From assembly GCA_036376245.1 (NCBI GenBank), contig DASVAS010000003.1:62001-126000 (forward strand): a stretch of 64,000 nucleotides of DNA. The letters run 5' to 3'. Positions 41,856 through 50,540 of the stretch are shown piece after piece. Source of the stretch: DATARR01 sp036376245 (GTDB lineage: Bacteria > Acidobacteriota > Thermoanaerobaculia > Multivoradales > UBA5704). Made by a program: the position numbers and the translations under genes. How positions within the stretch are numbered: the stretch's first letter is position 1; the number at the start of each line of letters is the position of its first letter. Under the pieces are notes generated by a model. It saw only the letters and a list, made by a program, of their open reading frames with translations. It had not been told where the DNA came from and ran no database searches.

Positions 41856-42651
41856 TCAGTGCCTCGGCACACCCTCGTCGATCCTCGTCCCCGGCACGGT
41901 TTCGCCGCTGTCGAGGATGTCGAGGCGCGCGACCCGCGCCCCGTCCTTCACGAAGGTCAGCGTCCAAGGCCGGATCTTCAGGAAGAACCGCGTGGGCGTT
42001 TCAGCGAACAGCTCGGAGCGGTCGTCCACGGGAACGTCGATGTACAGCCGGCCATCCTCGTGGGGCACCGTGACCACGCGATGGGAGAACTGGTAGCGCC
42101 CCGCGTAGGCGGTGAGCAGCGCGCTGTCCACGGGGACGGCCTTGCGCGCCTTCGCGCGGCGATCCTCGATCCACTTCGCCAGTGCGGTGCGCGAGCTCCG
42201 TTCGCAGTCCGTGGAGGGCGCCGTGGAGCTCCTGTCCTCCGGCGCGGCATCGCCCGGCGGCGACGGGGCGCTCGCGACCTCGGGCACGAACGTATGGACG
42301 AAGGCGCAGGCGAAGACGTTGTGGGTGATGTCCTGGCCGACCTGGTAGTGGTGGTCGGCGAGGGCTTCGCTGTTGGTGAGCATGACGAGGGTGAGCCGCC
42401 GCGCCGGTATTTTCAGATACATCGCGGAGAAGCCGATGCCCCAGTGGCCGAAGTGCCAGACCAGGCGCGTGCCGCGATAGTCGGTGACGTACCAGCCGAG
42501 GCCCTGCGCGAGCGCGCGCGACGCGCGGTTCGAGGCGATCCGATGCCGCTGGTTCGGTCGCGTGCGGTGCCGGCGACTCGACGGTGGCTGCGCATCCAAG
42601 CAGCAGCACCGCGAGCAGGCTCGATGCGATGGTGTTGGAGCGATGCGACAT
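41856..42651 (-). pseudogene. Broken beta-lactamase-family serine hydrolase lipoprotein
   Basis: The frame from ATG 42651 begins as a lipoprotein (MSHRSNTIASSLLAVLLLGC) but loses sense after about 40 residues. From about 42530 a different frame reads QGLGWYVTDYRGTRLVWHFG, ARRLTLVMLTNSEAL and a C-terminal lipocalin-like beta domain to the stop at 41856, as in beta-lactamase-class-C-like hydrolases. The catalytic half with SxxK and YxN is missing and the join is out of frame. Confidence 0.75.
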
Positions 42652-42760
42652 CGTCGATTCCTCGGGGTCCCGACTCTCAGGGAGAGTAGCATGGGCGGGC
42701 TTCGTGGCTGCCCGGCCTCACCCCCGCCCCGCCACCGTCGCACCGGTGACCCGCGCTATT

Positions 42761-44053
42761 TCAGCGCTCGACCATCGTTGACCTGCCGCACTTGGGGCAC
42801 ATCGGCATCACAGGCCCGTAACGGGACTTCCCACCGCGGAGGAGAAGATTCTCGTAGTCTTTGATCTTCCGCCAATCGGGCGTACCTTTGAAGTGGCAGT
42901 TCGGACAGAAAAGAGACTCCGGCAGAGTCGGCTCCGGTTCAGGCTCGGAGGTCTTGTCGTCCGCCAAGACCGGCGCGCTGTCCGCCACGCGCCGAGGCCG
43001 GCGGATCCGCCTCTCTCCCGTGCTCCGCTCCAGCCCGAGCCATTCGAGGATCCGGCCGACGACATCCGGCATGCCCGAGGTTGAAAGAGCCTCGGGTGTA
43101 GGCTCTCCCATCCCGAAGTACCTCACGATGCCCGAGTCATACATCATGAAATGATGATAGGTGAGAATGGGGTGCTTGATCAGGAATTGAGCCGCGGGAC
43201 CATCCGTGAAGCGGAAGAGCTCGATCCATTCGATCTGGGGTGCCAGGCAGTCGAGGAATTCCGTGTCGATCTCGTTGCGATAGTTGCGAGCCAATGAAGA
43301 GAAGAACCGAGCGAGCCAGTCAAGTCCTTGCAAGAGGTTCACGGAAAAGATGTGGGTCCTGAGCCATTCGAACTCCTGCTCATCGAAACCTTTCGCCAGA
43401 CTGCCTCGGTGCTCGAACACGCGCCCCGCCAAGTCGCGCGGATCGCGCACGAGAGGGACCAGCGGATAGAAGAACTCCGTGTTTCGGTGCTCGACCGCCT
43501 CGCGGGCTATTTCGAAGAGCTCGATGGATGTGCCTTCACGGGCCAGATAGTGCTCCGTCAGAATCGGCACGAAAAAACAGCTATGGAAGAGCGCCTCGCG
43601 GAAGCGGATCCTCCAGAGAGGCTCACCGGGCGCGGTCGCAACGTCCAACACGAACACGGACATGCCACGGGCTGTGAACTCGTCCCGCAGGTGTAGCGCC
43701 AGAGTCTCACGGTCCTCGCTCGAATAGCTCAGGGCAATATCGAAGCACATCTGGTCGTCATAGGGGCGTAGCTCGGCAAACTGGTGATCCATGGCGATAC
43801 AGAGCCAAGCCTCTTGGGCGTCGACGGAATAGAAGTAGAGCCCTTTCATGAGACCAGAGGAGATGATTGTTGCCATGGGCAGGCCATGCTGGCGCTGGAG
43901 CTCCCCAACCCAGATCCAATCGAGATGGTTCTCCGCCAGGAACTCCTGCACCGCACGTCGATCCGCTAGCCGGATACGCCCGCCTCGCTTGTCGGCGATC
44001 CCAATGGCATCCATAAGGTTGGCAAAGTCCACCTTCACGCACCGGTGCTCCAT
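42761..44053 (-). CDS. TIR-domain protein with C-terminal zinc ribbon
   Basis: 430 residues from ATG 44053 (GGAGAGGAGGG upstream). Residues 1-95 are an unrecognised N-terminal module (VDFANLMDAIGIADKRGG). Residues about 100-240 are a TIR domain: FDIALSYSSEDRETLALHL, SVFVLDVATAPGE, FREALFHSCFFVPILTEHYL. A middle region of unknown fold follows; residues 385-430 hold two CxxC pairs (FCPNCHFKG, MCPKCGRS) of a zinc ribbon. Bacterial TIR proteins often degrade NAD as part of defence; others are scaffolds. The catalytic Glu cannot be assigned by eye. It lies in an accessory stretch beside mobile elements. Confidence 0.82.
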   Translation of the reverse strand: MEHRCVKVDFANLMDAIGIADKRGGRIRLADRRAVQEFLAENHLDWIWVGELQRQHGLPMATIISSGLMKGLYFYSVDAQEAWLCIAMDHQFAELRPYDDQMCFDIALSYSSEDRETLALHLRDEFTARGMSVFVLDVATAPGEPLWRIRFREALFHSCFFVPILTEHYLAREGTSIELFEIAREAVEHRNTEFFYPLVPLVRDPRDLAGRVFEHRGSLAKGFDEQEFEWLRTHIFSVNLLQGLDWLARFFSSLARNYRNEIDTEFLDCLAPQIEWIELFRFTDGPAAQFLIKHPILTYHHFMMYDSGIVRYFGMGEPTPEALSTSGMPDVVGRILEWLGLERSTGERRIRRPRRVADSAPVLADDKTSEPEPEPTLPESLFCPNCHFKGTPDWRKIKDYENLLLRGGKSRYGPVMPMCPKCGRSTMVER

Positions 44054-44159
44054 GGACCCTCCTCTCCCTTTCAGCTATTAGTGCCGGTTCTTCGCGAATT
44101 GTAAAGGTGCCGCCCGCGGAAACGGAGCGGCGCCGTGGTATGAGGGGGTACAGCACCGG

Positions 44160-44340
44160 CCTGGAAGCAATACGTATTCCGAGATCAAGATCCTGGAACC
44201 CGGATCATACGTATTCTTTCCCTGTGCCTTCGAACGCTTGAAAAGCAGTGACGAGCGTTCAAAAACGGCGTGTGAACGTTCGACGCGGCGTTTCGAACGT
44301 TCGAAAGCGGGGAGGAACGTTCGAAAAGGGAAGGATGGAC
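44160..44340. repeat. Cluster of short palindromes (TACGTA and GAACGTTC types)
   Basis: The 315-bp gap upstream of the TIR gene and beyond the ECF42 stop holds two ATACGTATTC motifs (about 44168 and 44210) and then at least five TTCGAACG/GAACGTTCGAA motifs spaced 15-25 bp between 44225 and 44332. One similar CCTTCGAACGCTCGAAAA occurs at 51379. No gene seen here. Confidence 0.6.
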
Positions 44341-44368
44341 AGGAGAGGAAGGGGCCAGCAGGGAAGAT

Positions 44369-45646
44369 TCAGCACTGGCCGTCGCAGGCGTCCGCCCGTG
44401 CGAGAAGAAAGGCCCTTTCCCGCGCGTTGCGGGTCAGCGTGGCCGCGGCCATGAATTCTGAACGCGCCTCGGCCAGCCGGCCGGCCCGGAACAGAAAGTC
44501 GCCCCTCGCCGCCGGCAAGGGCGCATAGTCGCGGAGGGCGCCGGCGCCGATCTCGTCCACCAGTCTGAGGCCCGCTTCGGGCCCGAAGGCCATGCTGTGG
44601 GCGATCGCGCGGTTGAGATCGACCACGGGCGAGGGCGCCACGACGCGCAGCCGGTCATAGAGCGCGGCGATGCGCGGCCAGTCGGTATCGGCGGCCCGGC
44701 GCGCGCGGGCGTGGCAGGCGGCGAGCGCGGCTTGCAGCACATAGGGGCCGTCGCCGCCCCCAAGTTCTTTGGCCAGTGCTTCGGCGCGGGCCAGCGCATC
44801 GAGGCCCCGGCGGATCAGCAACTGGTCCCAGCGCGCGCGATCCTGCTCGGTCACCGGTATGGAGGCGCCGTCCGGCCCGGTGCGCGCCCTGAGGCGCGAC
44901 GCCTGGATCTCCATCAGGGCCAGGAGGCCGAGCACTTCCCCCTCCTCGGGCATCAGCCCGGCCAGCATGCGGCCGAGCCGTTGCGCCTCCAGGCACAGGG
45001 CCGGCCGGACAAGGTCGTCGCCCGCCGTGGCCGCATAGCCTTCGTTGAAAATGAGGTAGATGACCTCGAGCACGGAGGGGAGGCGTGTCGCCCGCTCGGC
45101 GCCGCGCGGCGTCTCGAAACCGAGCCCGGCCTTGGCGATGGTCTTCTTGGCGCGGACGATGCGCTGGGCGATCGTCCCCTCGCTCGACAGGAAGGCGCGG
45201 GCGATCTCGTCGGTCGTCAGGCCGCCGACGACCCGCAAGGTCAGCGCCGCGCGGGCGTCGGGCGACAGTATGGGGTGGCAGGCCGTGAAGATGAGGCCCA
45301 GCAGCTCGTCGCCGAGATCGTCGTCCATGGCCGCTTCGATCGCCTCGAGCGCGCCGCCGGACGTCGTGTCCAGCGTCCGCGCAATCTCCTCGTGCTTGCG
45401 CTCGCGCATCTTGTCGCGCCGAAGGGCGTCGATGGCGCGCCGTTTGGCGAGGGCCATCAGCCAGGCGCCGGGATTGGCCGGAACGCCGATCCGCGGCCAT
45501 TCGGACAGGGCGACGACCAGCGCGTCCTGCGCCAGCTCCTCGGCAAGGTCGACATTCCGCACCACGCGGACCAGGCCCGCGATGAGCCTGGCCCGTTCGA
45601 TGCGGAAGGTCGCTTCGATCGCCTGGTGCGTCTCGCCCGCGGTCAC
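44369..45646 (-). CDS. ECF42-type RNA polymerase sigma factor
   Basis: 425 residues from GTG 45646. Sigma-2 region: DLAEELAQDALVVALSEWP with NPGAWLMALAKRRAIDALRR; sigma-4 region: LTLRVVGGLTTDEIARAFLS with IAQRIVRAKKTI. The ~200-residue C-terminal extension (RLPSVLEVIYLIFNEGYAA, then TPR-like helices ending RNARERAFLLARADAC) defines group ECF42, about twice the usual ECF length. ECF42 factors occur with DGPF/YCII proteins, as here, and are thought to be controlled through the extension rather than an anti-sigma factor. Confidence 0.93.
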   Translation of the reverse strand: MTAGETHQAIEATFRIERARLIAGLVRVVRNVDLAEELAQDALVVALSEWPRIGVPANPGAWLMALAKRRAIDALRRDKMRERKHEEIARTLDTTSGGALEAIEAAMDDDLGDELLGLIFTACHPILSPDARAALTLRVVGGLTTDEIARAFLSSEGTIAQRIVRAKKTIAKAGLGFETPRGAERATRLPSVLEVIYLIFNEGYAATAGDDLVRPALCLEAQRLGRMLAGLMPEEGEVLGLLALMEIQASRLRARTGPDGASIPVTEQDRARWDQLLIRRGLDALARAEALAKELGGGDGPYVLQAALAACHARARRAADTDWPRIAALYDRLRVVAPSPVVDLNRAIAHSMAFGPEAGLRLVDEIGAGALRDYAPLPAARGDFLFRAGRLAEARSEFMAAATLTRNARERAFLLARADACDGQC

Positions 45647-45713
45647 ACCTCATTTTCGGCTACGGCCCCAAAAGAGGCAAACCGGAGGTAAGCCGGCTCC
45701 AGCCGGCGGTTCA

Positions 45714-46148
45714 TCAGGCGACGCCGAGCTTCCCGCGCTCCCCGTCACGGGGCGCAGCGAGCTCCTCGGGCGTCATGAACTCGGCCAGATCCGCCGCCTC
45801 GTAGAACGGCCGGATTTCGATCTCGCTCTGGCCCGACATGGGATTGGGGCTGCGCTTCGCCCAGGCCACGGCCTCGTCCATGTCCTTGACCTCCCAGATC
45901 ATAAAGCCGACGACCAGCTCGCGGGTCTCGGTGAACGGCCCGTCGATGACCGTGCGGCCGGGACCATCGAAGACGATGCGCTTGGCATCGGCGCCGTTCT
46001 TGAGGCCGGCGCCGGCAATGAAGACGCCGGCCTTGACCATCTCCTCGGTGAACCGGTCCATCGCCGCGAACGCTTCGAGCTGCTCGGGCGTGGGGGGCCC
46101 GTCCATTTTGCTGTCCTCAGTGGCTTTGGCGAACACCATAACCCGCAT
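45714..46148 (-). CDS. YCII-related (DGPF) protein, ECF42 partner
   Basis: 144 residues from ATG 46148. The hallmark is VIDGPFTETRELVVGFMIWEV; MRVMVFAKATEDSK and EIRPFYEAADL are also typical of the family. Placed directly upstream of the ECF42 gene on the same strand (67-bp gap). The pair is widespread; the protein may be the target or the sensor of the sigma factor. Enzymatic activity unknown. Confidence 0.93.
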   Translation of the reverse strand: MRVMVFAKATEDSKMDGPPTPEQLEAFAAMDRFTEEMVKAGVFIAGAGLKNGADAKRIVFDGPGRTVIDGPFTETRELVVGFMIWEVKDMDEAVAWAKRSPNPMSGQSEIEIRPFYEAADLAEFMTPEELAAPRDGERGKLGVA

Positions 46149-46319
46149 CGTCTGTCTCCTTTTGTATGAGCCCGCCCCTTTGGCGTCTCATTGAGACGAC
46201 GAACGAGCCTGCCGGAAATCGACATCGTCTGCAAATTTTGTTCGACCTTCCGGGCGCGTGGCGGGAACGGCGGCTTTTCGGGTCAGGGAGGCCCGATGGC
46301 GCGATGGCCCGGGGACGTG

Positions 46320-46594
46320 GGGGGAGCGCCCCTTGTGGGCGCCGGCACGTAGCCATGGGTTTCAACCCGTGGAGGAGGCCCGATTTCATTTTCATTTTCG
46401 AGCCCCTTCAGGGGCGACGGCACGGGCGGGGGACGGCTTGGAGATCGGATTCCAATCAGGGGGTGACGTTGGCGAATCAATCCGGCTCGCGGCCGTGCCA
46501 ACGCCCCTCAGGGGCTCGAAAACGAGACGGGGGCCTCCTCACCACGGGTTGAAACCCATGGCTACGTGCCGGCGCCCACAAGGGGCGCTCCCCT
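46320..46594. repeat. REP unit pair in inverted orientation (REP family II, copies A and B)
   Basis: Copy A (about 46321-46425) and copy B (about 46490-46594, opposite orientation) make a 275-bp inverted structure. Each unit has three small hairpins in fixed order: GCGCCC-CTTGT-GGGCGC, CCATGGGTT-TC-AACCCGTGG and GCCCCT-TC-AGGGGC. Other copies: 47304-47420 and 51408-51480. The transposase gene between B and C is the probable mobiliser. No gene in the rest of the 46149-46650 gap. Confidence 0.85.
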
Positions 46595-46650
46595 TGCCCT
46601 TCCGGAAATGGCGGTCCCGACCTCTCCGAACCAGCCGGTCGGAATCGGGC

Positions 46651-47097
46651 TCAATCCAAGAGGTCGCCCTCGTCGAATTCGATCCGGTGTTTGCGCAGGA
46701 GTGAGATGAGCTCGTCCTTGAAGGAGATTCGTTTGTGATGCTCTTCCTGCTGCTGGATGTACTTCCGGACCGCCGCCACCTGGGACTCGCTGACCGAAAA
46801 GGCGCCGTAGCCGCTTTGCCAGGCGAACCAGGTACCGGTTTCCTGGCTCAGCCAGTGGGAGGAGCTCCCCTTGGTGCGCTTGAGCATTTCCGAGACGGCG
46901 ATGGCAGCTCCGAAGCGGGCGAGGATGTGAACGTGATCCGGCATCCCGCCGATCTCCATGAGGCTCCCCTTTTCGCCTCGAATCACACCGCCGAGGTATT
47001 CGTACAGCCGGTCGCGGATCTCAGGGGCGATCAAAGGCATCCGCTCCTTCGTGCTGAACACGATGTGATAGATGAGCTTTGTATAGGTCCTGGCCAT
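46651..47097 (-). CDS. REP-associated tyrosine transposase (RAYT, Y1/IS200-like)
   Basis: 148 residues from ATG 47097. ARTYTKLIYHIVFSTKERMP is the family start; GGMPDHVHILARF holds the HUH metal motif (His-Val-His) and KYIQQQEEHHKRISFKDE the catalytic Tyr with the usual EHH. Apparently intact. Unlike IS200 it has no TnpB and no element ends of its own; instead REP units lie on both sides, the classical REPtron layout. Such proteins cleave and join single-stranded REP hairpins. Confidence 0.92.
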   Translation of the reverse strand: MARTYTKLIYHIVFSTKERMPLIAPEIRDRLYEYLGGVIRGEKGSLMEIGGMPDHVHILARFGAAIAVSEMLKRTKGSSSHWLSQETGTWFAWQSGYGAFSVSESQVAAVRKYIQQQEEHHKRISFKDELISLLRKHRIEFDEGDLLD

Positions 47098-47303
47098 CGC
47101 CAATCCCGCTCCTCCGGTTCATGCGCACACGTATCACCGTCGCGCCTGTCCATGTCCTACGGCTCGACCTGAGGATATCCGAAGGCGGAGACCGGTGCCA
47201 AGATGGGAAGGCACGCACGGCACGGACTCTCCGGGGGGTGACCCGGCCCAGAGGGGCGAGCGCCGCGGCGAAGACTTCGACGCCCCACATGCCGCCGAGA
47301 GCG

Positions 47304-47420
47304 TGGGGGAAGCGCCCCTTGTTGGCGCCGGCACGTAGCCATGGGTTTCAACCCGTGGTAGGAGGCCCGATTTCATATTTCATTTTCGAGCCCCTTCAGT
47401 CCGGACGACGGCACGGGCGG
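47304..47420 (+). repeat. REP family II, copy C
   Basis: Same three-hairpin unit as copy A (AAGCGCCCCTTGTTGGCGCC, CCATGGGTTTCAACCCGTGG, GAGCCCCTTCAGTCCGG) with a few changes; the first and third hairpins are weakened, so this copy may be decaying. Confidence 0.8.
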
Positions 47421-47552
47421 GCGCGGGCGATCACGCTGCCGAACGGGCGGCACCGAGCCGACTTCGCGCGGCCCGGGATCTCGGTCAGCAGGCAGATCGA
47501 AGGAGACATGGGCCGCCGCGAGGATAGCGGACACTTGCTGTCAGAAACGAAC

Positions 47553-48110
47553 CCTACTAGTACGATATCCCTCAAATTCGTTCCGGGTTGAAGCGGACGA
47601 GCCGCCGAAGCTTACGGTGGCTCACCGAAGCTTCGGAGGACGCTCCGATCCTTAGGATGGGACTCCGAAGCTTGGGATGGCTCGCCGAAGCTCAGGTCGG
47701 GCCGTCGAAGCTTCGGACGCGCCGCCGAAGCTTACGATGGCTCTCCGAAGCTTCGGAGGACACTCCGATCCTTGGGATGGGACTCCGAAGCTTGAGATGG
47801 CTCACCGAAGCTTCGGTTGGGACTCCGAAGCTTCGGACGAGCCGTCGAAGCTTAAGGCGGCTCGCCGAAGCTGAGGATGCCGCTCCGAAGCCTGGGATGA
47901 GACTCCCGAAGCTTGGGTGGGCCCGCCGAAGCTTGAGACGACACTCCGAGGCTTGGAACCTGTCACCGAAGGTTATAGCGGCTCGCCGAAGCTCAGGTTG
48001 GCCCGCTGAAGCCTGGAGCACCCCTGCTCCGCAGAAAAACGCCCTCTCCAGGGGACAGGCGTGCCTTGGCCACCAACCGGGAACGAACTTCGGGGACGTA
48101 GTACTAGGAG
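47553..48110. repeat. Inverted-repeat-bounded element holding a 20-bp palindrome array
   Basis: Left end 47553-47590 (CTACTAGTAC, then TTCGTTCCGGGTTG) and right end 48072-48110 are roughly 38-bp inverted copies (about three quarters identical). Between them, from 47605 to about 48025, about 21 direct copies of a 20-bp unit follow each other with no spacers, one unit being 21 bp. Unit consensus: CCGAAGCTT + G/C + GGATGGGACT-like tail; many units contain the perfect palindrome CCGAAGCTTCGG. A three-unit block recurs 120 bp apart. The period is not a multiple of three, arguing against a coding repeat. Confidence 0.8.
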
Positions 48111-48167
48111 CAGATTCGCCGGCCATGGACTTTCCCCCAGCGACCGGTCGATCAGGAGAAACCCGCG

Positions 48168-48524
48168 ATGGCGACACATCAGATCGAAGTGGTGATTCCG
48201 GAGGACCGGCGCCTCGTCCTCGAAGTTCCCGAGACGGTCCATGCGGGACCCGCGACGCTGATCTTCGTTACACCCTCCGAAGGCCCGGCGGAAGCCGAAG
48301 AGCTGCCGGAAAGCGCGAGGCGTGCCGCACACACGCGCTGGCAAGAGATAAGGGTCGAGCTGGCCCGGGATCCGCGCCCCTTCCGCCAACTCTCTCCAGA
48401 GGAGCGGCGCGATCGGCTGCACCGGCTGCAAGGAATCGGCCGGGGTCTCCTTTCCTCAAGCGAAGAATTCGCACGCCGCAAGGCCGAAGAGATCGAGATC
48501 GAGGACAGGAAGTTTGCCCGCTGA
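48168..48524 (+). CDS. Antitoxin-like protein upstream of a PIN remnant
   Basis: 118 residues from ATG 48168 (AGGAGAA upstream). N-terminus MATHQIEVVIPEDRRLVLEV then VHAGPATLIFV is a beta-rich antitoxin-like start; the C-terminal half is helical and charged (LSPEERRDRLHRLQGIGRGL, RRKAEEIEIEDRKFAR). No named family recognised; the role is inferred from the overlapping downstream PIN start. Confidence 0.6.
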   Translation: MATHQIEVVIPEDRRLVLEVPETVHAGPATLIFVTPSEGPAEAEELPESARRAAHTRWQEIRVELARDPRPFRQLSPEERRDRLHRLQGIGRGLLSSSEEFARRKAEEIEIEDRKFAR

Positions 48525-48600
48525 CGCCGTCTACGTCTTCGACGCCTGCGCTGTGATTGCGCTTCTGCAAGCGGAAGCAGGAGCGGGCTTGCTCAGATGC
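48514..48600 (+). pseudogene. Truncated PIN-domain toxin
   Basis: TTG 48514 overlaps the antitoxin end by 11 bp and reads PADAVYVFDACAVIALLQAE, the first strand and Asp of a PIN toxin, plus AGAG(L). After about 28 residues similarity stops; the remaining ~100 residues of a PIN domain are absent. The antitoxin may thus be an orphan. Confidence 0.7.
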
Positions 48601-48677
48601 TACTCACCACAGTTTGCACACCAAAAAAATGCGCGGGTTTGGGTGTTTGAAGCGAGTCTGCCGATCAGCCGTGCTCA

Positions 48678-49058
48678 TCAACTATCTATCGTAATGAGCC
48701 GAAGTCGGAGCGACACGCACCAAGACAGTGTCCAAAGCCCCGTGTCCGCATAGTCGCGAACGCATTCGTTCCACTCATCGTCGCTCCCCGGAAAGTGAAC
48801 CGATGCTTCCCCAATCGTCACCGGTTGGTCTGCGACTGGAACGATCTCGATCACGACTTCTGTGTCGCCCCAGCCACGCGTCCTCACCATCGTAGCGTCC
48901 GAGAAACTGATGTCCATCGCAGCGTCGCTCAGGGGGATCACGATCTCTCGTGCCCCTTCGATCTCGATGGTCGCCTCCGAGTCCTTTCCATTTCCGCAAA
49001 ACCAGAGCTTGACGAACCTTTCGCCTACGATAGGCAGAGATCTCTCGTTTTCGTGCAT
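48678..49058 (-). CDS. Hypothetical protein
   Basis: 126 residues from ATG 49058. Composition looks genuine: acidic, beta-rich (FVKLWFCGNGKDSEATIEIE, TEVVIEIVPVADQPVTIGEA), with a tryptophan/cysteine tail (WTLSWCVSLRLRL). No ribosome site is visible and no family is recognised. Surrounded by remnants, so it could be recently acquired. Confidence 0.45.
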   Translation of the reverse strand: MHENERSLPIVGERFVKLWFCGNGKDSEATIEIEGAREIVIPLSDAAMDISFSDATMVRTRGWGDTEVVIEIVPVADQPVTIGEASVHFPGSDDEWNECVRDYADTGLWTLSWCVSLRLRLITIDS

Positions 49059-49610
49059 TGGCGCGGAGTGTCGCAGTAGGTGCAGTATCAGCCGTTGCTT
49101 CGAGCTTAGCCAAGTTGCGACGATACGTCAAATGACATTGCATGAGGAGGTATCAGCGACCGCAGCGGCCGGCGAGGCTGCCTCCCCAGAACCACCCTCC
49201 TCCCAGCGCCCTTCCAGGAACGTCGGGCCGCAGGATCGGCCGCGCAAAGCTGAGTACAGTTCCTGCACGCAAGGTCGCAGCTACACACCGCATGCAGGCT
49301 CGGCACCTCTGCAGAGAGCCGAATGCAAGTGCATCCTTCAGACGGGCACACTCGCCTGGTGCCGGCGCGGGCGATCACGCATCAGGGTGAGCAGGCTCGC
49401 GGCGGCAGCGCCACAGGCGATGGAAATCCAGTCGCGTTGACTCTCTCCAGTTGGAGGCGTATCCTTCCTTAAGTTGAGGTGGGAGAGGACTTTATGGTAA
49501 GGAAGCGAAAAGCCAGAGGGCTCTTATGCGGTTCGTAGAAGCCCAAGCGGGCTAAGGATCAGAATACCTAAACCAAAGATCAAAGTGCAATCCTGCGAAA
49601 GGAGGTCGAG
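49059..49610. other. Gene-poor stretch with a membrane-protein fragment
   Basis: No complete gene. At about 49375-49440, minus strand, RDWISIACGAAAASLLTLM resembles the WIYILSVTKGSVAAASLLALM segment of the pseudogene at 50100-50520, so it looks like another fragment of that gene. The last 120 bp lead into the next gene (AAAGGAGG at 49598-49605). Confidence 0.4.
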
Positions 49611-50090
49611 ATGAGAAAGCGAGTCTTGCTCCTGGCGGTGGCGGTTGCGATGTCGTTGATATGGCCCAACGGTTTGTCGGCACAGGATTTTTGCCCTGCG
49701 ATGGTAGGCATGAGCGCTTGTGACGAAAGCGAATGGGGAATATACGCCCAGTGCTGGTACGACCTGGCTTATGAAATGTGCATGAATGCGGATCCTCCAT
49801 ACACTGCGGCATATTGCGCATCTGAAGCCGATAGAATCTACTGGCAAAACCTCGACAGCTCGCTGGAATTATGTCAGGCCATCATCGCCGAGTGCCAACT
49901 GCAGGGAGGAACCTTCAACTGGGAGAATTACCATTGCGATTTGCCTCCGCCCCCCAATGGCGGAGGAGGCGGGGGGGGAGGTAATGGTGGCGGCGGGACG
50001 TGCCGGGAGGGTCAAATAGTCACGGTTGAAGAGTGTGAGAGTGTGTGCAACGGAATAGTAGATGAGGAAGCCGGAGTGTGTATCATCTAG
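49611..50090 (+). CDS. Secreted cysteine-rich protein with polyglycine linker
   Basis: 159 residues from ATG 49611 after AAAGGAGG. Signal peptide 1-24 (ending LSAQ). Mature N-terminal domain (25-108) with eight cysteines (FCPAMVGMSACDES, CWYDLAYEMCMN, LCQAIIAECQL); a PPPPNGG-polyglycine linker; then a small C-terminal module with four cysteines (TCREGQIVTVEECESVC, GVCII). Lower GC than the neighbouring genes. Unknown function. Confidence 0.78.
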   Translation: MRKRVLLLAVAVAMSLIWPNGLSAQDFCPAMVGMSACDESEWGIYAQCWYDLAYEMCMNADPPYTAAYCASEADRIYWQNLDSSLELCQAIIAECQLQGGTFNWENYHCDLPPPPNGGGGGGGGNGGGGTCREGQIVTVEECESVCNGIVDEEAGVCII

Positions 50091-50099
50091 CACGCGCGC

Positions 50100-50520
50100 C
50101 TATCGGGCACCGAGCCGAACTTCGCGGCTCGCGTAGACCAGTGCAAGGCTCATCAGGGCGAGCAGGCTTGCAGCGGCGACGGAGCCCTTCGTCACCGACA
50201 GGATGTAGATCCAGTTCGCGAAAACGAGCGCGGCCAGGGTGGCGCCCACGGCCACGAGCCCCAAGCCCATCGCGAGGAGCGCGGGGCTCTGCGCGGTCCG
50301 CAGGCCCTTGTCGAGGTCGATCTGCGCGATGTTCTTTCCCACCAGCGCGCGAATCGCGATCCAGGCGAGGGGGTGTATGACGCCGGCGAAGATGAAGAGC
50401 GGCTTGAAGTTGCCGAGCCACTACAGCATTCCGCCCGCGACGAGCAGCATGAGCATGCCACCGATGCCGCCGAACCCGACGACCGAGCCGGCGGCTCGGC
50501 TCGGACGAGCGAGCCAGTTT
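50100..50520 (-). pseudogene. Membrane-protein gene interrupted by a stop codon
   Basis: One minus-strand frame reads VGFGGIGGMLMLLVAGGML, then TAG, then WLGNFKPLFIFAGVIHPLAW, IAIRALVGKNIAQIDLDKG and two further membrane helices to SREVRLGAR. All of it looks like one four-helix membrane protein with a single nonsense change at about 50418-50420. The tail SLLALMSLALVYASREVRLGA recurs at 51525-51620. Confidence 0.65.
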
Positions 50521-50540
50521 GGCCGCAGAAAGGCCCTCCT

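Noticed and set aside
47605..48025. CRISPR array
   Set aside because: Units follow one another without unique spacers and the period is 20 bp; no cas gene is present.
47588..48556. A 322-residue repeat protein read through the 20-bp array
   Set aside because: A 20-bp period shifts frame every unit, no ribosome site is present, and the frame runs antisense-like through the antitoxin gene.
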